The position numbers and the translations under genes are program-made. A stretch of 64,000 nucleotides of DNA from Paenibacillus sp. PCH8 (GTDB lineage: Bacteria > Bacillota > Bacilli > Paenibacillales > Paenibacillaceae). The notes beneath the pieces were generated by a model, which was not told the origin of the DNA, made no database searches, and worked only from the letters and a program-made list of their open reading frames with translations. Shown in pieces: positions 19,119-26,549 of the stretch (position 1 is the first letter of the stretch; the number at the start of each line of letters is the position of its first letter). The DNA lies in the NCBI RefSeq assembly GCF_002968835.1, contig NZ_PKQK01000006.1, forward strand, positions 62,001-126,000, read 5' to 3'.

Positions 19119-20114
19119 GTGGGAAACCAATCCAAAAAACTGGCGGCTGTTCTGGCGGGTGTGACTGCGGTTATATTAGTCGGACAAGTTGGCAGTGTGC
19201 GTACATACATTACGGAGATCCGTGATGGGCCAGGTACTCAGAATGCTTTTGACATGTTCAAGGAGGCAACCGGAGAAGATGCGCTGTTGTCGGCGATTCG
19301 GGATAAAGCAGCCGAAACAAAAATTGCCCCGGTGAATGCCAGAGTAGATCGAGTATGGAAGGCGATACCTGGCTATAATGGCATGGAGATTGATGTGGAA
19401 GCGACTTACCGTAAAGCACTGAGTGGAACGTTGAATACCAAGATAGCATATGTTTATCGTCAAATTCAGCCTGAGGTTCAGCTTAAAGATTTGGGTGCAC
19501 ATCCGATCTATCGAGGGAATGAGAGCAAACCAATGGTTTCTTTTATGATCAATGTGGCTTGGGGAAATGAGCTTATTATACCTATGTTGGACACGCTTGA
19601 AGCTGAGAAGGTGAAGGCTACATTTTTTCTGGATGGAAGCTGGCTAAGCAAGAATGTGGAACTGGCCAAGGAAATTCAGAAGCGTGGGCATGAGTTGTCC
19701 AATCATGCATATTCTCACCCAAATATGAGTCGATTGAGCGCAGAACGGGCCAAGCTTGAAATTAGCAAAACTCAAGATTTGCTTCTTAAATCTCTCGGTG
19801 TGGAAAACCGTTGGTTTGCTCCACCTTCCGGTGACTTTAATCAGAAGACTGTAGACATTGCTTCATCCATGGGACTGCAAACCGTGTTGTGGACAGTGGA
19901 TACTGTAGATTGGCGCAAGCCAAGCCCCGATTCCGTTGTGGCCAAAATTGCCAAAAATACCGAGGCTGGCACGTTAATTCTGATGCACCCTACAGCTGCT
20001 TCTTCGGGAGCTTTAAAAGGAATGATTAAGTCCATACGGGCCAAAGGTCTTTCGTTAGGAACGGTAAGTGAGACACTGTCTTCGGAACGTATAAAAGCTT
20101 CTGCGGTTGAGTGA
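19119..20114 (+). CDS. YlxY-type polysaccharide deacetylase family protein
   Basis: A 331-residue exported or membrane-anchored protein (hydrophobic N-terminus, residues about 8-24) with a NodB-homology domain from about 140 to 320. Seen motifs include 'KATFFLDGSWL', 'GHELSNHAYSHPNMS' (the metal-binding His pair) and 'LILMHPT'. The first NodB motif, normally TFDDG with the catalytic Asp, reads 'SFMINVAWGNE' and lacks the Asp pair. The B. subtilis neighbour YlxY occupies the same place between pnp and mlpA. Catalytic activity is therefore doubtful. GTG start with GGGAGG eight bases upstream. Confidence 0.85.
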   Translation: MGNQSKKLAAVLAGVTAVILVGQVGSVRTYITEIRDGPGTQNAFDMFKEATGEDALLSAIRDKAAETKIAPVNARVDRVWKAIPGYNGMEIDVEATYRKALSGTLNTKIAYVYRQIQPEVQLKDLGAHPIYRGNESKPMVSFMINVAWGNELIIPMLDTLEAEKVKATFFLDGSWLSKNVELAKEIQKRGHELSNHAYSHPNMSRLSAERAKLEISKTQDLLLKSLGVENRWFAPPSGDFNQKTVDIASSMGLQTVLWTVDTVDWRKPSPDSVVAKIAKNTEAGTLILMHPTAASSGALKGMIKSIRAKGLSLGTVSETLSSERIKASAVE

Positions 20115-20215
20115 ACGTTGTTTTTTTGTTAATATCAAAAAGTTGGAACCAAATGTCGATTTCAATCTTGTTGGATTGTGATCAAGACAATTATAGAGAT
20201 CTAGGAGGGCCAACC

Positions 20216-21496
20216 ATGAAAAAAATTCAGCTGGGGAATGGCCTCAGAGTTGTCATGGAACAGATACCGACCTGCCGTTCCGTATCTTTCGGAATATGGG
20301 TCAAGACAGGTTCACGTAATGAGCAACCTGCGAATAACGGAGTATCACATTTTATTGAACATATGCTGTTCAAAGGAACAGATCGTTATGATGCCAAGGC
20401 GATTGCAGAGCAGTTCGATGCGATTGGGGGTAATGTGAACGCGTTCACTTCCAAAGAATACACATGTTATTATGCTAAAGTTCTGGATGAACATCTGCCG
20501 ATTGCAGTGGATGTGCTGTCCGATATGTTTTTCCGCTCCAAAATGGATGATGGTGAACTGATCAAGGAGAAAAACGTCATTCTGGAAGAAATCTCGATGT
20601 ATGAAGATACGCCTGATGACATGGTTCATGATCTAATGGCCTTGGCTGCGTATGGGGAGCATCCGCTCGCTTACCCGATTCTGGGTACGGAAGAACGTCT
20701 CAAAGTAATGGATTCCAGTCATCTGCGTGCATATATGAAAGAGCACTACACGATTGAGAATACGGTCATTAGTATCGCGGGCAATATTGATGACAGCGTA
20801 ATTGATCTGATGGAGAAGTATTTTGGCGTATTTGACGTGAATGGTGTGACTCAAGCAGTCACGATGCCGGCATTCCAAAGCGGACAGCTCTTCCACAAAA
20901 AGAAAACGGAACAGAATCATATCTGTATTTCGTTCCCGGGCTGTAAAATCGGAGACCCACTTCAATTCGGCATGGTTGTTCTGAATAACGCCATTGGTGG
21001 AGGCATGAGCTCCCGACTGTTTCAGGAAATTCGAGAGAAACGGGGTCTTGCGTACTCCGTGTATTCCTATCACAGCTCCCATGCGGACAGTGGACTATTC
21101 ACCATATATGCAGGTACAGCACCGAAACAGACGAAAGAAGTGCTCGATCTGACCAAAGAGGTTCTGCGCGACCTGGCTGTAAACGGTCTGTCCGAAGATG
21201 AACTTCGTAAAGGAAAAGAACAGCTGAAGGGCAGTCTAATTCTTAGCTTGGAAAGCACAGGCAGTCGTATGAATCGTCTGGGTAAAAACGAGCTTATGTT
21301 GGGCAGACACCATACACTGGATGAGATGATCGCCAAAATCGAGCAAGTTACGATGAACGATATTAACGCGGTACTCGATCTGATGTTTGCGGAGCCATTC
21401 GCACTTGCCATGGTTGGCGCTTCGGATAAGACGATCGCTGGGTTGAGAAGGGATGATTTGGTTGCATTACGTTCAAATACAGAAGTTACCGGGTAA
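20216..21496 (+). CDS. mlpA: M16-family zinc peptidase (MlpA/YmxG)
   Basis: Insulinase-like protease, 426 residues, with the inverted zinc motif HFIEH at about 45-49 and the downstream glutamate region 'IKEKNVILEEISMYEDTPDD'. The C-terminal half includes 'GGGMSSRLFQEIREKRGLAYSVYS', typical of the family. The ATG at 20216 follows CTAGGAGGG; the longer frame back to 20111 overlaps the previous stop and lacks a site. It lies between the ylxY-like gene and dut as in Bacillus. The substrate is not known from sequence. Confidence 0.9.
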   Translation: MKKIQLGNGLRVVMEQIPTCRSVSFGIWVKTGSRNEQPANNGVSHFIEHMLFKGTDRYDAKAIAEQFDAIGGNVNAFTSKEYTCYYAKVLDEHLPIAVDVLSDMFFRSKMDDGELIKEKNVILEEISMYEDTPDDMVHDLMALAAYGEHPLAYPILGTEERLKVMDSSHLRAYMKEHYTIENTVISIAGNIDDSVIDLMEKYFGVFDVNGVTQAVTMPAFQSGQLFHKKKTEQNHICISFPGCKIGDPLQFGMVVLNNAIGGGMSSRLFQEIREKRGLAYSVYSYHSSHADSGLFTIYAGTAPKQTKEVLDLTKEVLRDLAVNGLSEDELRKGKEQLKGSLILSLESTGSRMNRLGKNELMLGRHHTLDEMIAKIEQVTMNDINAVLDLMFAEPFALAMVGASDKTIAGLRRDDLVALRSNTEVTG

Positions 21497-21905
21497 TGAA
21501 GATATTAAATTGCCACAAAAAATGTCGGAGCTGGCATCCGGCTTTGATGTTGTAGCGGCAATTCAGGAAGATGTTGTGCTGCAACCGGGTCAGCGTACAT
21601 TGATCCCAACCGGACTTGCGATGGCGATGCCCGCTGGATTGGAAGCACAGATCCGTCCTCGTAGCGGATTGGCCTTCAAACATGGAATTACGTGTCTGAA
21701 CACTCCGGGTACCATTGATGCGGATTATCGCGGAGAAGTTAAAGTGTTGCTAATTAATCTGGGTCAGGAACCCTTCACGATTGTAAGGGGAGAGCGCATT
21801 GCACAGATCGTCTTCCAGACCGTACCAGCAGTTGAATTGACGGAAGTGAATGTACTTTCGGAAACGGTACGTGGCGAAGGCGGATTTGGTCATACCGGGA
21901 AATAA
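21462..21905 (+). CDS. dut: dUTP diphosphatase
   Basis: Trimeric dUTPase that hydrolyses dUTP to dUMP. Conserved motifs are 'PRSGLAFKHGI' (motif 2), 'NTPGTIDADYRGEV' (motif 3), 'RIAQIVF' (motif 4) and the C-terminal arm 'RGEGGFGHTGK' (motif 5, usual GGFGSTG). The frame opens at ATG 21453, but AAGGG at 21448-21452 spaces properly to TTG 21462, giving 147 residues. Either way it overlaps the end of mlpA by about 35-44 bases, so expression is probably coupled. Confidence 0.9.
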   Translation: MHYVQIQKLPGNEDIKLPQKMSELASGFDVVAAIQEDVVLQPGQRTLIPTGLAMAMPAGLEAQIRPRSGLAFKHGITCLNTPGTIDADYRGEVKVLLINLGQEPFTIVRGERIAQIVFQTVPAVELTEVNVLSETVRGEGGFGHTGK

Positions 21906-21930
21906 ACAGCTTAGTGTACCCATTCTTTAG

Positions 21931-21959
21931 AGTCGTCCCTAACAGGGGCGGCTTTTTTT
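21931..21959 (+). terminator. Terminator after dut
   Basis: AGTCGTCCCT pairs with AGGGGCGGCT (wobbles allowed) across a 3-base loop, followed by seven T. Confidence 0.85.
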
Positions 21960-21998
21960 GCATTCAAGAAACTCATGGTGGAATACATTTAATGTTTC

Positions 21999-22025
21999 AC
22001 CCCCTGTGGGCCCCTGCATACGATA
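21999..22025 (+). promoter_or_regulatory. Sigma-K-like promoter of dpaA-dpaB
   Basis: An AC dinucleotide at 21999-22000, then 16 bases, then CATACGATA at 22017-22025, matches the sigma-K consensus AC-N16-CATAnnnTA exactly. The spoVF operon of B. subtilis is transcribed by sigma-K in the mother cell, so the match is expected by homology. Confidence 0.65.
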
Positions 22026-22058
22026 AGGCATACATGTGGTGAAAGGAGTGACGTCCCG

Positions 22059-22955
22059 ATGCTGACCGGAGTCCGGATTGTAGTCCTGGGCGGAGATGCG
22101 CGGCAGCTTGAAGTCATTCAAAAGTGCGCTGAGCTGGATGCAACGGTAAGTGTAGTGGGTTTCGACAAACTGGAACGCTCCATTCCAGGTATCGAACACC
22201 AGAAATTGGAGGACGAAGTATTTGCTTCGGCAGATGTGCTGGTACTGCCTGTCGTCGGGTGTGATGATCAGGGGAAAGTGAGTACTTCGTTTAGTGACAC
22301 ACCGATTGATTTGAAAAAGGAACATATTGCAGCATTGCCGGAGCATTGCATTGTGTTTACAGGCATGGCAAAACCTTACTTGCGTGAACTTTGTCTTGAT
22401 AACGGTCTGCGACTTGTTGAAGTGCTTGATCGTGATGATATTGCACTTTACAACTCTATTCCGACAGCTGAGGGAGCCATTGCTATAGCCATTCGGGAGA
22501 CGGACTTCACAATCCATGGTTCGGAATGTATCGTGCTTGGCATGGGTCGAACAGGATTCACAATGGCTAGAACGTTGCAGGGACTTGGTGCAAATGTCCG
22601 GGTTGGAATCAGGAGGGAAGAGGATGTTGCTCGCGCGACAATAATGGGCTGGAAGCCTTTCATGACAACGGATTTGGCCGCTCAAACCGGGGAAGTTGAC
22701 TTGCTTTTTAATACGATTCCGACTATGATAATCACAGCACAAATCCTGTCCAGAATGCCGCAAAAGGCTGTCATTATCGACCTTGCATCCGCTCCTGGCG
22801 GCTGTGATTTCAGGTATGCCGACAAACGTGGTATTAAAGCGCTACTTGCACCTGGCCTCCCCGGCATTGTTGCTCCCAAAACGGCTGGCGGCATTATTGC
22901 CGACGCGTTGATCCGTTTGCTTTTGGAAGAACAGAACGCACGGGAGGTTAAATAA
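22059..22955 (+). CDS. dpaA: Dipicolinate synthase subunit A
   Basis: With DpaB, oxidises 4-hydroxy-tetrahydrodipicolinate to dipicolinic acid in the mother cell; DPA is then loaded into the spore core. The 298-residue protein has an N-terminal domain ('VVLGGDARQLE') and a C-terminal Rossmann domain with 'VLGMGRTGFTMARTLQGLGA' near 155. GAAAGGAGTGA precedes the ATG. The stop overlaps the dpaB start by one base. Also known as spoVFA. Confidence 0.95.
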   Translation: MLTGVRIVVLGGDARQLEVIQKCAELDATVSVVGFDKLERSIPGIEHQKLEDEVFASADVLVLPVVGCDDQGKVSTSFSDTPIDLKKEHIAALPEHCIVFTGMAKPYLRELCLDNGLRLVEVLDRDDIALYNSIPTAEGAIAIAIRETDFTIHGSECIVLGMGRTGFTMARTLQGLGANVRVGIRREEDVARATIMGWKPFMTTDLAAQTGEVDLLFNTIPTMIITAQILSRMPQKAVIIDLASAPGGCDFRYADKRGIKALLAPGLPGIVAPKTAGGIIADALIRLLLEEQNAREVK

Positions 22956-23551
22956 TGAACTGGCAGGGTAAAACGGTAGGTTATGCAATTACGGGTTCTC
23001 ATTGTACGTTTGAAGAGGTTATGCCAGTAATTAGCCGCTTCGTGGCCGAAGGTGCCAATGTCGTCCCGATTATTTCGAATTCGGTTCTGACGACGGATAC
23101 ACGCTTCGGTACCGCGCAAAATTGGCAAAAGCAGTTGAAAGATATAACGGGTAATGATATCATTTCTACAATTGTTGAGGCGGAGCCATTAGGGCCTTCC
23201 AAACTGTTAGATGTGCTGGTCATTGCTCCATGCACAGGGAATACAACAAGCAAGCTGGCTAATGCGATGACCGACAGTCCAGTGCTGATGGCAGCCAAAG
23301 CACAGATGCGTAATCAGCGTCCGCTTGTACTCGCCATTTCTACGAATGACGGTCTGGGCTTGAATGCTGCGAATATCGCTAAACTGCTGGTGGCCAAATA
23401 CTTGTATTTTGTGCCATTTGGGCAGGATGATCCAGTGAAAAAACCAAATTCGTTAGTCGCCAAAATGGAACTTATTCCAGAGGCTTGCTGGAGCGCCCTT
23501 GAGGGCAAACAGTTGCAGCCGATGATTGTGGAGCGATCTTCACAGGCTTAA
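22955..23551 (+). CDS. dpaB: Dipicolinate synthase subunit B (flavoprotein)
   Basis: Flavoprotein-family partner of DpaA, 198 residues. 'VGYAITGSHCTFEEVMP' at the N-terminus and 'VIAPCTGNTTSKLANAMTDSPVLMAAKA' are the family signatures. GGGAGG lies inside the end of dpaA. Also known as spoVFB. In Bacillus the next gene is asd; here only a remnant follows. Confidence 0.95.
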   Translation: MNWQGKTVGYAITGSHCTFEEVMPVISRFVAEGANVVPIISNSVLTTDTRFGTAQNWQKQLKDITGNDIISTIVEAEPLGPSKLLDVLVIAPCTGNTTSKLANAMTDSPVLMAAKAQMRNQRPLVLAISTNDGLGLNAANIAKLLVAKYLYFVPFGQDDPVKKPNSLVAKMELIPEACWSALEGKQLQPMIVERSSQA

Positions 23552-23569
23552 ATGGAATTTTAATTGGGC

Positions 23570-23869
23570 GATAACGGTTATGCGCTTGGAGAAATGAAGA
23601 GCGGTTCGAAAGACAAAGAAAATCATGGGGGACGATACGCTGGCTTGAACAGCTATTTGTGTCCACGTTCCTGTCTATAAGGGCATTCCTGCTTGCCGAC
23701 AGTAAAGGTTAAGCAAGCGGGAGAGGTCTATTGTGAACGCATGCGTCATGATCTCGATAACAACCGTGACCTTTGATGTATGATTGCTCAGGCAATTACA
23801 ACATAAAGAGCGGCACGGAATGCCGTATACATTGCTGAATTTATCGCATCGGAACGCTCCCTAGGCTGA
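23570..23869 (+). pseudogene. asd: Decayed remnant of asd (aspartate-semialdehyde dehydrogenase)
   Basis: The 376-base gap between dpaB and dapG contains, in order but in shifting frames, pieces that read like the second half of Asd. They are 'DNGYALGEMKS' (23570 on), 'RKTKKIMGDDTLA' then 'TAICVHVPVYKGIPA' (family consensus TATCVRVPVYKGHSEA; this Cys is the usual active-site region), 'EVYCERMRHDLDNNRDL' (consensus EVFVGRIRKDLDNPRGL), and 'RAARNAVYIAEFIASERSLG' with stop at 23867-23869 (consensus RKGAALNAVQIAE). Roughly the first half of the gene is missing, an internal stretch is deleted, and at least three frameshifts or stops separate the pieces. The position is exactly where asd lies in Bacillus. 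Assignment is from recalled consensus, not a search. Confidence 0.75.
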
Positions 23870-23927
23870 TCCATTTGTTGATTGACCCGTGTCCAGTTTT
23901 CTTGCGTACACAAATGGAGGAATAAAG

Positions 23928-25145
23928 ATGCGTATCATGGTACAGAAATTCGGAGGCACGTCTCTCTCTACGGTTCAGGCGAGAGAGCATGTGCTCCGTC
24001 ATGTTAAACGTGAACTTGAAGCAGGCTTGAGTCTGGTCATCGTTGTATCTGCGATGGGTCGCCGCGGCGAACCTTATGCAACCGATACGTTGCTGGACTG
24101 GGCTGCACAGAACGGAAACGCACTATCCGCACGCGAAAAGGATTTACTGCTGTGCTGTGGTGAAATTATATCTGCGACAACTTTGAGCAGTTTGCTTGAA
24201 CATGAAGGCATTCCAACTACAGTGCTGACCGGTGCGCAAGCAGGTTTTGTGACGGACGACAATTTCGGGAATGCCCGGATATTGGATGTCCGTCCTGTTC
24301 GTGTATTGGACCAACTTCAGCTCGGCAGGGTCGTTATTGTAACCGGATTCCAAGGTCAGACGGAAAATGGTGACTTCACGACACTGGGTCGTGGGGGGAG
24401 CGATACGTCAGCAACAGCTCTGGGTGCAGCATTACGCGCCGAAATGGTGGATATCTACACGGATGTGAACGGGATATTAACGGCTGATCCACGCATTGTG
24501 GAGGATGCTCGTCCGCTGACGGTTGTGAGTTATGCTGAGATCTGTAACATGGCCCACCAAGGGGCCAAGGTAATCCATCCGCGTGCGGTCGAGATTGCCA
24601 TGCAATCGCAGATCCCGATTCGTGTAAGATCTACTTTTGCTGACACGGAAGGAACGCTGGTTACGCGTCCGGAAGGATTCCAGGATGTGCAGACAGGCAT
24701 TGTTGACCGCTATGTAACAGGCATCGCCTATGTAAGCAATGTAACGCAAATTACGGTAGATGTACCCGTTAGTGCAGATCGATTACAACTGAAAGTATTC
24801 AAAACAATGGCTGAGAATTCGATCAGCGTTGATTTTATTAATGTTACCCCCTCGGGAGTTGTCTATACGGTGTTTGACAGTGATTCCGAGAAAGCCATAC
24901 ATGTATTGCAGGAGATAGGTCTCAAGCCACAAAGCCTGTCTGGTTGTGCCAAAGTTTCCGTCATTGGCGGAGGCATTAATGGTGTACCCGGAATTATGGC
25001 AAGAATCGTGGAATCCTTGACGCTGGCAGACATTCAGATCCTGCAATCCGCAGATTCGAACACAACGATCTGGGTACTCGTAAAAAAAGAAGATATGGTT
25101 CAGGCCCTGAGGGCACTTCACGCCTCGTTCGAACTTCATTTGTAA
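23928..25145 (+). CDS. dapG: Aspartate kinase, DapG type
   Basis: Phosphorylates aspartate, the first step to lysine, DPA, threonine and methionine; the DapG isozyme of Bacillus is linked to DPA and cell-wall diaminopimelate. The 405-residue protein has 'VQKFGGTSLSTVQ' at the N-terminus, 'TLGRGGSDTSATALGAAL', and two C-terminal ACT domains (about 265-400). The ATG at 23928 follows ATGGAGGAA; the longer frame back to 23889 has no site. The next pathway gene, asd, is broken upstream, so a functional copy must be elsewhere. Confidence 0.94.
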   Translation: MRIMVQKFGGTSLSTVQAREHVLRHVKRELEAGLSLVIVVSAMGRRGEPYATDTLLDWAAQNGNALSAREKDLLLCCGEIISATTLSSLLEHEGIPTTVLTGAQAGFVTDDNFGNARILDVRPVRVLDQLQLGRVVIVTGFQGQTENGDFTTLGRGGSDTSATALGAALRAEMVDIYTDVNGILTADPRIVEDARPLTVVSYAEICNMAHQGAKVIHPRAVEIAMQSQIPIRVRSTFADTEGTLVTRPEGFQDVQTGIVDRYVTGIAYVSNVTQITVDVPVSADRLQLKVFKTMAENSISVDFINVTPSGVVYTVFDSDSEKAIHVLQEIGLKPQSLSGCAKVSVIGGGINGVPGIMARIVESLTLADIQILQSADSNTTIWVLVKKEDMVQALRALHASFELHL

Positions 25146-25192
25146 GGATCTGAAGTTAGAGGAGCCAAACCTGTTTTGAAGGAGGAATCGAA

Positions 25193-26071
25193 TTGGACTT
25201 TGGAAGATTGATTACAGCAATGGTCACTCCATTCAATGAACAAGGAGAGATTCATTGGGAGGAGACCACACGTCTAATCGACTATTTGATTGTAGATCAA
25301 AAGTCGGAGACACTCGTGGTCTCCGGAACAACAGGGGAGTCTCCAACACTTAGTGATACGGAGAAAGTTCAATTATTCGAATTTGCAGTGAAACATGCGG
25401 CCGGACGGTGCAAAATTATAGCCGGAACAGGAAGCAATAACACCGCACATTCCATCCATCTGACACAGGAAGCTGAACGTGCCGGAGTAGATGGCATATT
25501 ATTGGTTGTTCCTTATTACAACAAACCGAGCCAAGAAGGATTGTTCCAACATTTTGAAGCGATTGCGGGCTCAACCAAACTGCCAATTATGCTCTATAAC
25601 GTACCTGGTCGCACAGCTACTAGCCTGTCTGCTGTAACAACGCTTCGCCTCGCACAGATTCCTAACATCGTAGCAACCAAGGAATGTGCGTCCACGGAAC
25701 AGATTACGCTGATTGCTGCAAGCGCTCCGAAGGATTTTAGAGTCTATTCTGGGGATGACGCTTCAGGGTTGCCAGCGATTGCTGTCGGTGCATATGGAAT
25801 CGTCAGCGTGGCGAGTCATGTGGTAGGAGCAGAGATGAAAAGAATGATCGATGCCTTCTATGATGGAGCGCCTCTTCAAGCTGCTCAGATTCATCAGCAA
25901 CTGTTCCCGTTGTTCAAAGGTCTGTTTGAGTGTCCGCAGCCTTTACCGAACCCGGTAGCCGTGAAATACGCGCTGACATTGCGAGGTCTGAACGTTGGAT
26001 CCGTTCGCTTGCCCCTGATCCCGCCGACGGAAGAGGAACAGGTATACATCAAAGGTCTGCTTAATTTGTAA
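25193..26071 (+). CDS. dapA: 4-hydroxy-tetrahydrodipicolinate synthase
   Basis: Condenses pyruvate with aspartate semialdehyde. The 292-residue TIM barrel shows 'VSGTTGESPTLSD' near 45, 'VVPYYNKPSQEGLFQHF' near 105, 'YNVPGRTATSLS' near 138, and the Schiff-base lysine in 'NIVATKECAS' near residue 162. TTG start behind GAAGGAGGAA. Its product feeds DpaAB, encoded just upstream, during sporulation. Confidence 0.96.
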   Translation: MDFGRLITAMVTPFNEQGEIHWEETTRLIDYLIVDQKSETLVVSGTTGESPTLSDTEKVQLFEFAVKHAAGRCKIIAGTGSNNTAHSIHLTQEAERAGVDGILLVVPYYNKPSQEGLFQHFEAIAGSTKLPIMLYNVPGRTATSLSAVTTLRLAQIPNIVATKECASTEQITLIAASAPKDFRVYSGDDASGLPAIAVGAYGIVSVASHVVGAEMKRMIDAFYDGAPLQAAQIHQQLFPLFKGLFECPQPLPNPVAVKYALTLRGLNVGSVRLPLIPPTEEEQVYIKGLLNL

Positions 26072-26134
26072 TTATGCAGGCTGACCAAGGAACTATTTTA
26101 TTAATTATGTGAACATCCAATAGATCAGCCAAAG

Positions 26135-26170
26135 AACCGTTCCTCTTAGAAGAGGTTGCGGTTCTTTTTT
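26135..26170 (+). terminator. dapA terminator
   Basis: AACCG and CCTCT pair with AGAGG and CGGTT around a TAGA loop, followed by six T. Ends the dapG-dapA transcript. Confidence 0.85.
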
Positions 26171-26235
26171 GACGGTGATTGTGAGGTTTCTTTTTCCTTG
26201 TTGAGGGGAAACCTACAGGTTAACGAGAGAGTGAC

Positions 26236-26549
26236 TTGTTTTTTTTGTTTTTAATCATGTATAATGATGTCAAGTGACTGGGTGCGGTATATTTTTGAAA
26301 TTGAAAGCGACATCGTTTCGTGATGTGGCTTTGCGGTGAAAAAGGAAGGAACGGCTAAGAAGGATATTTCAGATCCAACGTGTTGGTGAAAGGGAATAAC
26401 TTCCGAAGAACTTCTTCCAGATATCGTGAATAAAGGTGTTCTTTTGCATTCATCCCGATAGATGGGGATGTAATGTGTGGACTACTTTTCTTAACTTACA
26501 ATAAATAATAAGGTACGACGTCCAACTACCATAGGAGGTTTAGATTCAT
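26236..26549 (+). promoter_or_regulatory. Promoter and long structured leader of the RNase J gene
   Basis: TTGTTT (26236-26241) and TATAAT (26260-26265) are 18 bases apart, giving a leader of about 280 bases before the gene. The leader has a long hairpin near 26302-26335 (AAAGC...GACATC with GATGTG...GCTTT) and a second one, CATCCC/GGGGATG, near 26452-26471. No conserved riboswitch was recognised and no open frame with a good site is seen. Autoregulation by the nuclease is possible by analogy with RNase E leaders. Confidence 0.6.

Noticed and set aside
21939..22763. 274-codon frame on the - strand opposite dpaA
   Set aside because: Antisense to dpaA, with no site or similarity.
23552..23927. 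Lysine riboswitch or T-box before dapG
   Set aside because: No L-box core or TGGTACCGCG-type motif; the gap is better explained by asd pieces.
26270..26549. Small gene in the RNase J leader
   Set aside because: Short frames only (about 18 codons), without ribosome sites.
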